Assembly: GCA_963706425.1 (NCBI GenBank)
Contig: CAVPMN010000001.1
Location: 248,001-312,000, forward strand
Direction of reading: 5' to 3'
Length of the DNA stretch: 64,000 nt
From: CAVPMN01 sp963706425
Lineage (GTDB): Bacteria; Actinomycetota; Acidimicrobiia; Acidimicrobiales; Acidimicrobilacustridaceae
Shown here: one piece after another, positions 57,004-64,000 of the stretch
Layout: the number at the start of each line of letters is the position of its first letter
How positions within the stretch are numbered: position 1 is the first letter of the stretch
Notes under the pieces: model-generated
What the model was told of the DNA's origin: nothing
What the model saw: the letters and a program-made list of their open reading frames with translations, nothing else
The model's database searches: none
Position numbers and translations under genes: made by a program

Positions 57004-58414
57004 TCAGCCGTGCAGCGATCGGCCGGTGAGCGCCATCACGCTCTCGCCGAACAGCTCGCTCAGGGTCGGATGGGGTTGGATGAACTCGGCCACCTCGTCG
57101 GCCGTGGCCTCCCAGTTGACGGCCAGGTAGGCCTGGCCGAGCTGCTCGGTCACCCACGGACCCACCATGTGCACGCCCAGGATGCGGCCGGCCCGACCGT
57201 CGGCGCCTCGCTCGGCGATGACCTTCACCATGCCGTCGGGCTCGCCCACGATGAGGGCCCGACCGTTGCCGATGTAGCGATGCTTCGACGTGACCACGTC
57301 GTAGCCGGCGTCGGTGGCCGCTTGCTCGGACAACCCGGCGAAGGCGACCTCGGGATGGCAGTAGATGCACCAGGGCACCCGGTCGTACTGGATGGGCAGC
57401 GGTTGCTCGCCGAGCAGGTCCTTGATGACGAGGATGCCCTCGGCGAAGCCCACGTGGGCGAGCGCAGGGGTGTCGATGAGGTCGCCCGCCGCGTAGACGC
57501 CGGCCTCGGCCGTGCGGCATCGGTCGTCGACGACGACGTGACCGCGCTCGCTCGACCTCGACCGCGGTGCCTTCGAGACCGAGCGAGTCGGACAGCGGCC
57601 GACGGCCGACCGATACGACGACCAACTCGGTCTCGATGGTCTCGCCCTCGCCGAACGCCACGGTGGTGGTCTTCTCGCCAGGCGTGTGGCCCTGCACGGT
57701 GACGCCGGTGCGCACGTCGATGTTGCGCTTGCCGAGCAGCCGGGTGACCAGCTTGGTGATGTCGTCGTCGCAACCCGGCAGGATCTTCGGCAGCGCCTCG
57801 AGCACGGTGACGTCGGTACCCAGGTCGGCCATCATCGATGCGAACTCGCATCCGATGGCACCGCCGCCGATCACGACTGCGGTGGCGGGCAGCGACTCGA
57901 TCGACAGCATCTCGTCGGAGGTCACCACGAAGCGCCCGTCGACCTCGAAGCCCGGGATGGTGCGCGGCACCGAGCCCGAGGCCAGCAACACGCTGTCGCC
58001 ATGCAGCTCGACGTCGCCCGACGAGCCGCCCGACACCTTGACGATGTGGTCGCCGTGGAGGGTGCCCACCCCGTCGTAGATCGTGACCTTGCGCTTGCCC
58101 AGCAGGCCGGTGAGGCCCTTGAACAGCTGGTCGACCACCTGTTGCTTGCGGGCCTGGGTGACCGAGAAGTCGACGGTGGGCGTGCCCGCGTCGATGCCGA
58201 AGTCGGCCGCATGCACGACCGCCCGATGCACCGCCGCCGTCTCGAGCAGCTCCTTGGCGGGGATGCAGCCGACGTGCAGGCAGGTGCCGCCCACCTTCGC
58301 CTTCTCGACGATGGCGATGCCGAGGCCGGCGGAGGCGCCGTAGAGGGCGGCGGCGTAGCCGGCCGGGCCACCGCCGATGATGACGAGGTCGTAGTTCTCG
58401 GCCGTGGGAACCAC
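57004..58414 (-). CDS. lpd: Dihydrolipoyl dehydrogenase (E3), one frameshift
   Basis: Reoxidises dihydrolipoyl groups with FAD and NAD. YDLVIIGGGPAGYAAALYGA is followed by the redox pair GGTCLHVGCIPAK, the NAD loop VVIGGGAIGCEFASMM and, after a frame change near 57548, AGVYAAGDLIDTPALAHVGF, EVAFAGLSEQAATDAGY and the C-terminal EFIQPHPTLSE with the catalytic His-Glu pair. The GTG at 58414 (VVPTAENYD) is a reasonable start; the frame remains open further upstream but overlaps a small ORF. First gene of the lpd-sucB-lipB-lipA cluster. Confidence 0.89.
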
Positions 58415-58449
58415 CTCCGGGACGGGCGGGCTGACTGGAAGACCTGCGA

Positions 58450-58539
58450 TCAGCGGGCGATGACGAGCTGGACGGAGAACGCGGCCAGGATGGCGATGCC
58501 ACACAGCAGTGCCAGGAAGATCAGCCTCCGGGTGCTCAT
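58450..58539 (-). CDS. Possible 29-residue membrane peptide
   Basis: ATG at 58539 opens a short frame (MSTRRLIFLALLCGIAIL and a further hydrophobic run ending VIAR) that is one transmembrane helix with basic residues at each end. It lies just upstream of lpd on the same strand. Nothing else supports expression, and chance occurrence is possible. Confidence 0.35.
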   Translation of the reverse strand: MSTRRLIFLALLCGIAILAAFSVQLVIAR

Positions 58540-58574
58540 CGTCTTGGCACTCTATCGGGGTGGGCGCGCTGGCC

Positions 58575-58587
58575 TACCATGCGAGCC
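58575..58587 (+). promoter_or_regulatory. Leaderless -10 element of the nucleotide-sugar dehydrogenase gene
   Basis: TACCAT (58575-58580) lies 7 nt before the ATG at 58588. The earlier in-frame ATG at 58579 overlaps the hexamer and is unlikely to be used. Confidence 0.45.
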
Positions 58588-59862
58588 ATGCCCTCATCGG
58601 TCTCGTCGCGCCTGGTCGTCGTCGGCCAGGGATACGTCGGACTCCCGGTCGCCATCCGCGCGGTCGAGCAGGGCTTCGACGTGGTCGGCTTCGACGTCGA
58701 CGAGCCCAAGATCAAGCGCCTGGCCGCCGGAGAGTCGCCGGTGGAAGACATCACCGACGAGCGGCTGCGCGACGCGCTGGCCACCGGCCGCTTCCTGCCC
58801 ACCACGTCCCCTGACGATTGCGCCGGGTTCGACGTCGCGGTCATCTCGGTGCCCACACCCCTGCGTGAGGGCAACCCCGATCTCAGCTACATCGAGCAGG
58901 CTGCCGAGACGCTGGCCACCCGGTTGTGCCCCGGGGCCACCGTGGTGCTCGAGTCGACCACCTATCCCGGCACCACCGAAGAGCTGGTGGGCCCGATCCT
59001 CGAGAACGGCTCGGGTCTCACGGCCGGCACCGACTTCCACCTCGGCTACAGCCCCGAGCGCATCGACCCGGGCAACCGCGAGTGGCGCCTCGAGAACACC
59101 CCCAAGGTGGTGTCGGGCATCGACGAGGCGTCGCTTGCTGCGGTGCGCGGCTTCTACGACCGCATCGTCGACACCACGGTGCCCGTGTCGTCCCCCAAGG
59201 AAGCCGAGCTCACCAAGCTGCTCGAGAACACCTTCCGGCACGTCAACATCGCGCTCGTCAACGAGCTGGCCATGTTCGCCAACGACCTCGGCATCGACGT
59301 CTGGGAGGCCATCGACGCCGCCTCCACCAAGCCCTTCGGCTACCTGCGGTTCACCCCCGGGCCTGGCGTGGGCGGGCACTGCCTGCCCATCGACCCCTCC
59401 TATCTGTCGTGGCGGGTGCGTCGCTCGCTCGGGCACACGTTCCGCTTCGTCGAGCTGGCCAACGACGTCAACGACCACATGCCCGACTACGTCGTGCGTC
59501 GGCTGATGACCGCACTCAACCGCCACTCGCTGGCGCTGCGAGGCCAGAAGGTCCTGCTGCTCGGCCTCTCCTACAAGCGCAACACGGGCGACGCCCGAGA
59601 GTCACCGTCCCAGCCCATCGCCCGCCAGCTCGTGCAGCTCGGCGCCGAGGTGCTGGCCGCCGACCCGTTCGTCGACGACCGCTATCTGCCTGCGGGAGTC
59701 ACCCGGGTCGACGCCACCGCCGAGGTCATCGCCGACGCGTCCGCTGTGCTGTTCCTCGTCGGCCACGACATCTTCGACGTCGACGTGGTGGCGGCCAACG
59801 CCCGCTTTGTGCTCGACACCCAGCGCCTGGTGCCGCCCGGCCCCAACGTCGAGTACCTCTAA
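58588..59862 (+). CDS. Nucleotide-sugar dehydrogenase (UDP-N-acetylglucosamine/mannosamine 6-dehydrogenase type)
   Basis: Two-step NAD-dependent oxidation of a UDP-sugar to the uronic acid. LVVVGQGYVGLPVAIRAVEQGF gives the NAD fold, VISVPTPLREGNPDLS and ESTTYPGTTEELV follow, the catalytic cysteine is in PGVGGHCLPIDP, and the C-terminal domain has LLLGLSYKRNTGDARESPS. The GHCLPIDP and YKRNTGDxRESP forms point to the WbpA/WecC-like group rather than UDP-glucose dehydrogenase; the exact sugar is uncertain. It is about 24 kb from the polysaccharide locus and could supply it. Confidence 0.9.
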   Translation: MPSSVSSRLVVVGQGYVGLPVAIRAVEQGFDVVGFDVDEPKIKRLAAGESPVEDITDERLRDALATGRFLPTTSPDDCAGFDVAVISVPTPLREGNPDLSYIEQAAETLATRLCPGATVVLESTTYPGTTEELVGPILENGSGLTAGTDFHLGYSPERIDPGNREWRLENTPKVVSGIDEASLAAVRGFYDRIVDTTVPVSSPKEAELTKLLENTFRHVNIALVNELAMFANDLGIDVWEAIDAASTKPFGYLRFTPGPGVGGHCLPIDPSYLSWRVRRSLGHTFRFVELANDVNDHMPDYVVRRLMTALNRHSLALRGQKVLLLGLSYKRNTGDARESPSQPIARQLVQLGAEVLAADPFVDDRYLPAGVTRVDATAEVIADASAVLFLVGHDIFDVDVVAANARFVLDTQRLVPPGPNVEYL

Positions 59863-59869
59863 CTCCCCG

Positions 59870-59916
59870 AAATTGGTGCGTGAAACACCCGTATGGGTGG
59901 TTTCACGCACCAATTT
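59870..59916. terminator. Long hairpin between convergent genes, probable bidirectional terminator
   Basis: A 21-base left arm (59870-59890) pairs with a 22-base right arm (59895-59916), with one bulged G and a GTAT loop. The outer ends are AAATT/AATTT, so either strand gives a stem followed by T residues. It lies 8 bases after the dehydrogenase stop and 30 bases from the end of the convergent LapA-like gene. Confidence 0.7.
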
Positions 59917-59945
59917 TCAGCGTGTCCGGGGGAGGTGTGGGCAGA

Positions 59946-60188
59946 TCAGTCGTTGCGGCGGGAGCGGCGGCCGAGCAGGAAGCCGAGCCCCATCGAGATC
60001 AGCACCGTGCCGCCGAGCATGAGCCACAGGGGCGCGGTGAAGTCGAAGATCAAGAAGTTGAAGCCGACCCGGTTGGTGTTCTGGAACACGAAGGCCAGCA
60101 AGCCCACGAGCACCAGCACCCCGATGACGGCCCGGGCGTCGATGCGCCTCGATTCCCCTCCACTATCTCGGTCGCCCATGGTGGTCAC
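59946..60188 (-). CDS. LapA-domain (DUF1049) small membrane protein
   Basis: An 80-residue protein with two hydrophobic segments: ARAVIGVLVLVGLLAFVFQNT, then NFLIFDFTAPLWLMLGGTVLISMGLGFLLG, followed by the basic tail RRSRRND. FQNTNRVGFNFLIFDF between the segments is the hallmark of the lipopolysaccharide assembly protein A domain, which in actinobacteria has no known role. The ATG three codons in (60179) is an alternative start. Confidence 0.8.
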   Translation of the reverse strand: MTTMGDRDSGGESRRIDARAVIGVLVLVGLLAFVFQNTNRVGFNFLIFDFTAPLWLMLGGTVLISMGLGFLLGRRSRRND

Positions 60189-60232
60189 CTCCGACCTCGA
60201 CGGTAGTGTGCTGCCCGACCCAGGAGGTGTGC

Positions 60233-61145
60233 ATGGACGTGGCGATCAGCGGGGCCAGCGGGCTGATCGGCACCGCGCTCACCCGTTCGCTGCAGGCGGA
60301 CGGCCATCGGACGATCCCCCTGGTGCGCAGCACCGCCCAGCCCGGCGACGCCATCCACTGGGATCCCGACTCCGGCGACATCGACGCGGCCAGCCTCGAG
60401 GGCATCGACGCGGTGGTGCACCTCGCGGGTGCGGGCATCGGCGACCACCGCTGGACCGACGACTACAAGCGGGTGGTGCTCGAGAGCCGCACCAAGGGCA
60501 CCGGGCTGCTGGCCACCACGCTGGCCGCCCTCAACCGGCCACCTGCCGTGCTCGTGTCGGGCTCGGCCATCGGCTACTACGGCGACCGCGGCGCCCAGGT
60601 GCTGGTCGAGGAGAGCTCGCCCGGGCACGGGTTCCTGGCCGAGGTGTGCCAGGCCTGGGAGGCGGCGGCCACGCCGGCGAGCGCGGCCGGCATCCGCACG
60701 GCACTCATCCGCACCGGCATCGTGCTCTCCACCGACGGGGGTGCACTGCCCAAGCTGCTGCCCCTGTTCAAGTTCGGGGTCGGCGGCAAGATGGGCCACG
60801 GACGGCAGTACTGGAGCTGGATCTCCATCGACGACGAGATCCGGGCCATCCGTTGGCTGCTCGACCACGACATCGCGGGCCCGGTCAACCTCACCGCTCC
60901 CGAGAGCGTGACCAACGCCGAGTTCACCAAGGCACTCGGCAAGGTGCTCGGCCGGCCCACGTTCTTCACCGTGCCCGCGTTCGGCCCCAAGCTGCTGCGC
61001 GGCGCCGAGTTGGCCGAGCAGTTGCTCTTCTACAGCCAGCGCGTGCAGCCCACCGTGCTCGAGGCGAGCGGCTTCGTGTTCGAACATCCCACCATCGACA
61101 TCGGCGTTGTCGGCCGTGCTCGACCCCGACCAGGCCGCCGCCTGA
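60233..61145 (+). CDS. TIGR01777 family epimerase-like SDR protein, one frameshift near the end
   Basis: Extended SDR fold (SDR39U1 family): VAISGASGLIGTALTRSLQADGH, VHLAGAGIGDHRWTDDYK, SRTKGTGLLATTL, SGSAIGYYGDRG, GFLAEVCQAWE, RTGIVLSTDGGALPKLLPLFKFGVGGKMG. Near 61107 the frame changes so that HPTIDI continues as LSAVLDPDQAAA and ends at 61145. An AGGAGG site is upstream of the ATG at 60233. In mycobacteria a member of this family lies between dlaT and lipB; here it is a few kb away from sucB and lipB, which suggests an old functional link. Substrate unknown. Confidence 0.85.
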
Positions 61146-61215
61146 ACGACGAGCCTGCCGTCCGGCGCAGGGCGCACCGGCACCGGACGATCGTGCGGAG
61201 CTGCGTCGGCGTGCG

Positions 61216-61993
61216 CTACTTCGGGGGCATCCGGATGCCGCCGTCGACGCGGATCGTCTCGGCGTTCATGTAGCTGTTGCCCACCAGCTCGACCACCATC
61301 GACGCCAGCTCCTGCGGAGCACCCAGGCGCTTCGGGAAGAGCACGCCCTTCTCGAGGTTGGCCTTGAAGGCCTCCGAGGCGTCGCCCTGGCCGTAGATCG
61401 GCGTGTCGATGAGGCCGGGGGCGATGGTGTTGACGCGGATGCCGACGGCCGAGAGGTCGCGGGCGATCGGCAGGGTCATGCCCACGACGCCGCCCTTGGA
61501 GGCGGAGTAGGAGGCCTGGCCGATCTGGCCGTCGAACGCGGCGACCGACGCCATGTTGACGATGGAGCCCCGCTCGCCGCTCTCGAGGGGCTCGGTCTGG
61601 CTCATGGCCGTGGCGGCCAGGCGGATGCAGTTGAACGAGCCGATCAGGTTGACCTCGACGACCTTGCGGAACACCTCGAGGTCGTGGGCCGAGTCGTAGC
61701 TGCCGTCCTTGCCGATGGTGCGGGTGGCCCAGCCGATGCCGGCGCGAGTTGACGAGGGCGCGCAGCGGCCCCATCTCCTTGGCCAGCTCGATGGCGGCGA
61801 TGACGTCGTCGGTGTTGGTGACGTCGACGTGGGCGAAGGCCCCACCGAGCTCGGTGGCCAGCGCGTTGCCCTTGTCGTCCTGCAGGTCGGCGATGACGAC
61901 CTTTGCGCCACGGGCCGCGAGCTCGCGGGCGCAGGCCTCGCCGATGCCCGAGGCGCCGCCCGTCACGATTGCGGAGATGCCGTTGATGTCCAT
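61216..61993 (-). CDS. SDR oxidoreductase, 3-hydroxyacyl-CoA dehydrogenase type II-like, one frameshift
   Basis: Classical SDR: AIVTGGASGIGEACARELAARGA, then (change near 61748) AGIGWATRTIGKDG, VVEVNLIGSFNCIRLAA, the catalytic serine in NMASVAAFDG, the YSASKGG tyrosine and lysine, and VNTIAPGLIDTPIYG. The overall form matches bacterial HSD17B10-like 3-hydroxyacyl-CoA dehydrogenases of fatty-acid or branched-chain breakdown, but FabG-like reductases are close and cannot be excluded. TAGGCT lies 8 nt before the ATG at 61993. Length about 259 residues. Confidence 0.84.
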
Positions 61994-62089
61994 GGCCGGC
62001 GAGCCTACGCGGACCGTGCAGGCCAGGCGAAACCGGAGGCCAGGTCACCGTCGTGCGCGGCGGCGGCGCCCGCCACGCCCGATCACCTG

Positions 62090-62625
62090 GGGTGGGTCAA
62101 CACGCAGCGGATGGCGAGGTAGTTCCTCGTGTTCGCCATCGTCGAGAAGTAGTCGGTGTAATGCGCCAGTCCCACGCCGACGCCGACGGAGGCCCCGGAG
62201 CGATCACCCCTCCGGTGCCAGGGAGCCGTTCCAGGCACCGGGCGTGCCGTAGACGAGCACGATCGGTGACGGCGTGCCATTGACGATCGTCACGTTGCAG
62301 CCCCACAGGCTCTCGCGAGCTGATCCGGGCATCTCGGGTCGACACCGCAGCCCCTTGGCGTTGAGCGACACGGTGGTGACCGCCGGGGTCGAGTCACCGA
62401 CGATGGTCTAAGCGACCGCAGCCGAGGTGGACGGGTCGAAGTGGGCGTCACCACCGTAGACGGCGGTGATCGAGTAGGTCCCTGGGTACACGGTCGGGTA
62501 AAGGGCCGAGAGCGGAACGCTGGCCTTCCCCAAACCGTCGAGTGTCGCTCTCGAGAACCATCACCGTCGGCGAACAGGTCGACCATGCCGGTGACAACGC
62601 CGGTCACCAGTGCGAGCGGGTTTCA
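62090..62625 (-). pseudogene. Fragment of a secreted Ig-like-repeat protein, frameshifted
   Basis: Reading the minus strand across frames gives an Ig-like (Big_3 type) unit: VTGVVTGMVDLFADG, SATLDGLGKASVPLSALYP-like text, YPGTYSITAVYGGDAHFDPS and TSAAVA, then a stop at about 62408, then TIVGDSTPAVTTVSLNAKGL, a cysteine-bearing stretch SLWGCNVTIVNGTPSPIVLV and a last part GVGVGLAHYTDYFSTMANTR ending near 62090. Two frame changes and one stop are needed. No signal peptide remains. Confidence 0.5.
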
Positions 62626-63660
62626 CGACCAACGGCAGCTCGTCGGCGGCCTCGGAGACGCGCGTGCTCGGCCTCGTCGAGCTTCGCCGTGGAGGCGATC
62701 GACTCGCCCTGGTGGAAACGGCACATCCGCCGAGTAGCCGGAGATCGACTCGCGGGCGCAACAGCGGGTGGACACCTGGGTCGACTCGCTGCCCGACGCC
62801 AGTCGCCGAGCGACCGGCAGATCGAGGCTCGTGGCGCCAGTAGGCGGACCGGCGTGGATGGGCGACACCGACGGTGCCATCGCCAGCGACGTCGCCTGGT
62901 CGAGCAGGGACCAGTGCCTCGCGGTGGTCGCCGATGCGACGTCGACGTCGGCCAGGCCCTGCAGCACCATCGCCTGTATGCCCGTCGTCGCCGGTGCGAC
63001 GGGCGATCGCCAGGAGCCTCGTCGAGCGTGGCCTCGCGGCGCCGTCGTAGTCGCCGTCCTGCACTGGACCCAGGACAGCGACCATCATCGCCGGGCGTGC
63101 TCGGGGGATTCGGGCTGGCCCTCGAGATCGCTCGAGCGCCCGGTACTGAGGCCCGTGGCCACCGCATCGCGCAGCCTGCTGATGCCGAGCCTGCTCGAGA
63201 GCCATGCGCGCCGCGCCGGCGCCGTCGCCCTCGGCCACGTGCCCCTGCTCGGCTCGCTCGAGCCAGTCGAGGAAGTTGTCGACGTCGTCGGTCCATCGGA
63301 ACGACCGCGCGAGCGCCTCCGCATCGTCGGCGCCGAGCGGGCCGTGATCGGCCGCGGCCAGAACGCGTCCTCGCGTCCCGCCAGTCGTGTTGCACGTTGC
63401 ACGCGGGCGGAGTCGAGCGCACGCTCAGGCTGAGGGCTCACCCCGCCAGTGTGCCAGGTGCCGATGGAATCGAACCGCTCAAGCAGGCTGCCGAGTCACG
63501 TCGGCCCGCTGAGCTGCTCCCCACACCGTGCTCGACGGCCCAGCGAGTCGCCGTGACCCGGGTCGAGGTGCCGATCTTGGCATTGATGTTCTGGATGTGG
63601 CGCCAGATCAGCCGGGCAACGAGCACTTCCTTGACCTGCACAACTGGGACCAGTTCGGGG
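62626..63660 (-). pseudogene. Remnant of a LuxR-type regulator with TPR region, heavily frameshifted
   Basis: Around 63510-63650 the text RHIQNINAKIGTSTRVTATRW followed by AVEHGV resembles the second half of a LuxR-type helix-turn-helix. From 63440 down to 62630, pieces in all three frames (DDAEALARSFRWTDDVDNFLDWLERAEQGH-like text, AEGDGAGAARMALEQARH, ADVDVASATTARHWSLLDQA, ASGSESTQVSTRCCARESISGY, GESIASTAKLDEAEHAR) resemble the tetratricopeptide part of large LuxR/cyclase regulators. More than six frame changes are needed. The helix-turn-helix comes before the TPR part here, whereas it usually ends such proteins. Confidence 0.45.
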
Positions 63661-63715
63661 GGTGACGACGTCGGACCGTCCCGGACCGCCACGGTTCGGG
63701 ACGGTCGCCGGTCGC

Positions 63716-64000
63716 TCAGGGCTCGCCCCATCCGCCGCCGCCCGGCGTGAGCATCCGCAGGACGTCGCCCGCCTCGAGCTTGATCGTGCACTTGTCCGGC
63801 AGCGGCCGAGCCTGACTCTGGTCGCCGCCCGGCAGCAGCCAGTTCTCGCCCGGCGCCCCCGAAGCTCCACCGTCGAGGCCCCAGGGCGCGCTGGCGCGAC
63901 GCTCGGTGATGAGCGAGAGCGTGGCCGGTTCGAGCACCTCGAGCTCACGCTCGATGCCGTCGCCGCCGGCGTGCACTCCCCCGCCACCGCTGCCCTCGCG
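63716..64000 (-). CDS. Hydantoinase B/5-oxoprolinase beta subunit, C-terminal end (continues beyond window)
   Basis: The last 90 or so residues of an HyuB-type protein: HAGGDGIERELEVLEPATLS, LITERRASAPWGLDGG, GAPGENWLL, and the ending LEAGDVLRMLTPGGGGWGEP, which is very typical of N-methylhydantoinase B. With an HyuA partner the family hydrolyses 5-membered cyclic amides with ATP. The 5' part lies outside the window. Confidence 0.85.
   Translation of the reverse strand, partial: REGSGGGGVHAGGDGIERELEVLEPATLSLITERRASAPWGLDGGASGAPGENWLLPGGDQSQARPLPDKCTIKLEAGDVLRMLTPGGGGWGEP

Overview
High-GC DNA whose gene content and promoter style point to an actinobacterium, most likely of the Acidimicrobiia/Ilumatobacter type; this is an inference from gene content (LpdA/Rv3303c-like reductase, DUF222-HNH gene, lpd-sucB-lipB-lipA cluster with a nearby TIGR01777 epimerase, Ku/LigD) and no rRNA was seen. 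Many genes look leaderless, with a TAnnnT -10 hexamer 6-9 nt before the start codon. No tRNA, rRNA, CRISPR array or insertion sequence was recognised.

Layout. 1-10.6 kb: class IV aminotransferase (cut by the window), BirA divergent from a biotin carboxylase/BCCP subunit, a frameshifted DUF559 gene between short direct repeats, an NAD(P)H quinone reductase, a FetAB-like ABC pair, and methylmalonyl-CoA mutase with its MeaB chaperone. 10.6-34.9 kb: a large, mostly intact surface-polysaccharide locus with two DUF2142 membrane proteins, a methyltransferase, at least four glycosyltransferases (one with three GT-like domains), a Wzm/Wzt ABC exporter, all four dTDP-rhamnose genes (rmlD, rmlB, rmlC, rmlA), a flippase, and two secreted proteins (one GH25 muramidase, one of unknown N-terminal function) that share an about 100-residue repeat. 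A membrane J-domain protein sits divergently inside it.

34.9-51.6 kb: rhodanese-ThiF (MoeB/MoeZ-like) protein whose 3' end is tandemly duplicated, TMEM175-like channel, sirtuin, leucyl aminopeptidase, PduO cobalamin adenosyltransferase divergent from MetH, a lipoprotein, a LigD-polymerase/Ku end-joining pair, an M24 peptidase, PhoD and a divergent ketol-acid-reductoisomerase-like protein. 51.6-64 kb: DUF222-HNH gene with a perfect SOS-box-like palindrome at its start, ArsR/SRPBCC pair, the lpd-sucB-lipB-lipA cluster, a nucleotide-sugar dehydrogenase, LapA-like protein, TIGR01777 epimerase, an SDR dehydrogenase, a badly broken stretch with LuxR/TPR and Ig-like remnants, and the end of a hydantoinase B gene.

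Functional links: cobalamin use recurs (mutase, MeaB, PduO, MetH) together with biotin carboxylase and BirA, consistent with propionyl-CoA/methylmalonyl-CoA metabolism. Rhamnose supply, glycosyl transfer and export are co-located. Lipoate synthesis lies beside the 2-oxoacid dehydrogenase subunits that need it.

Caution: about nineteen genes, many of them housekeeping (lipA, lipB, sucB, lpd, pepA, phoD), carry one or more single-base frameshifts while the protein sequence on either side stays well conserved. This looks more like indel errors in the assembly than like decay. Spans given for such genes cover the whole reconstructed reading frame.
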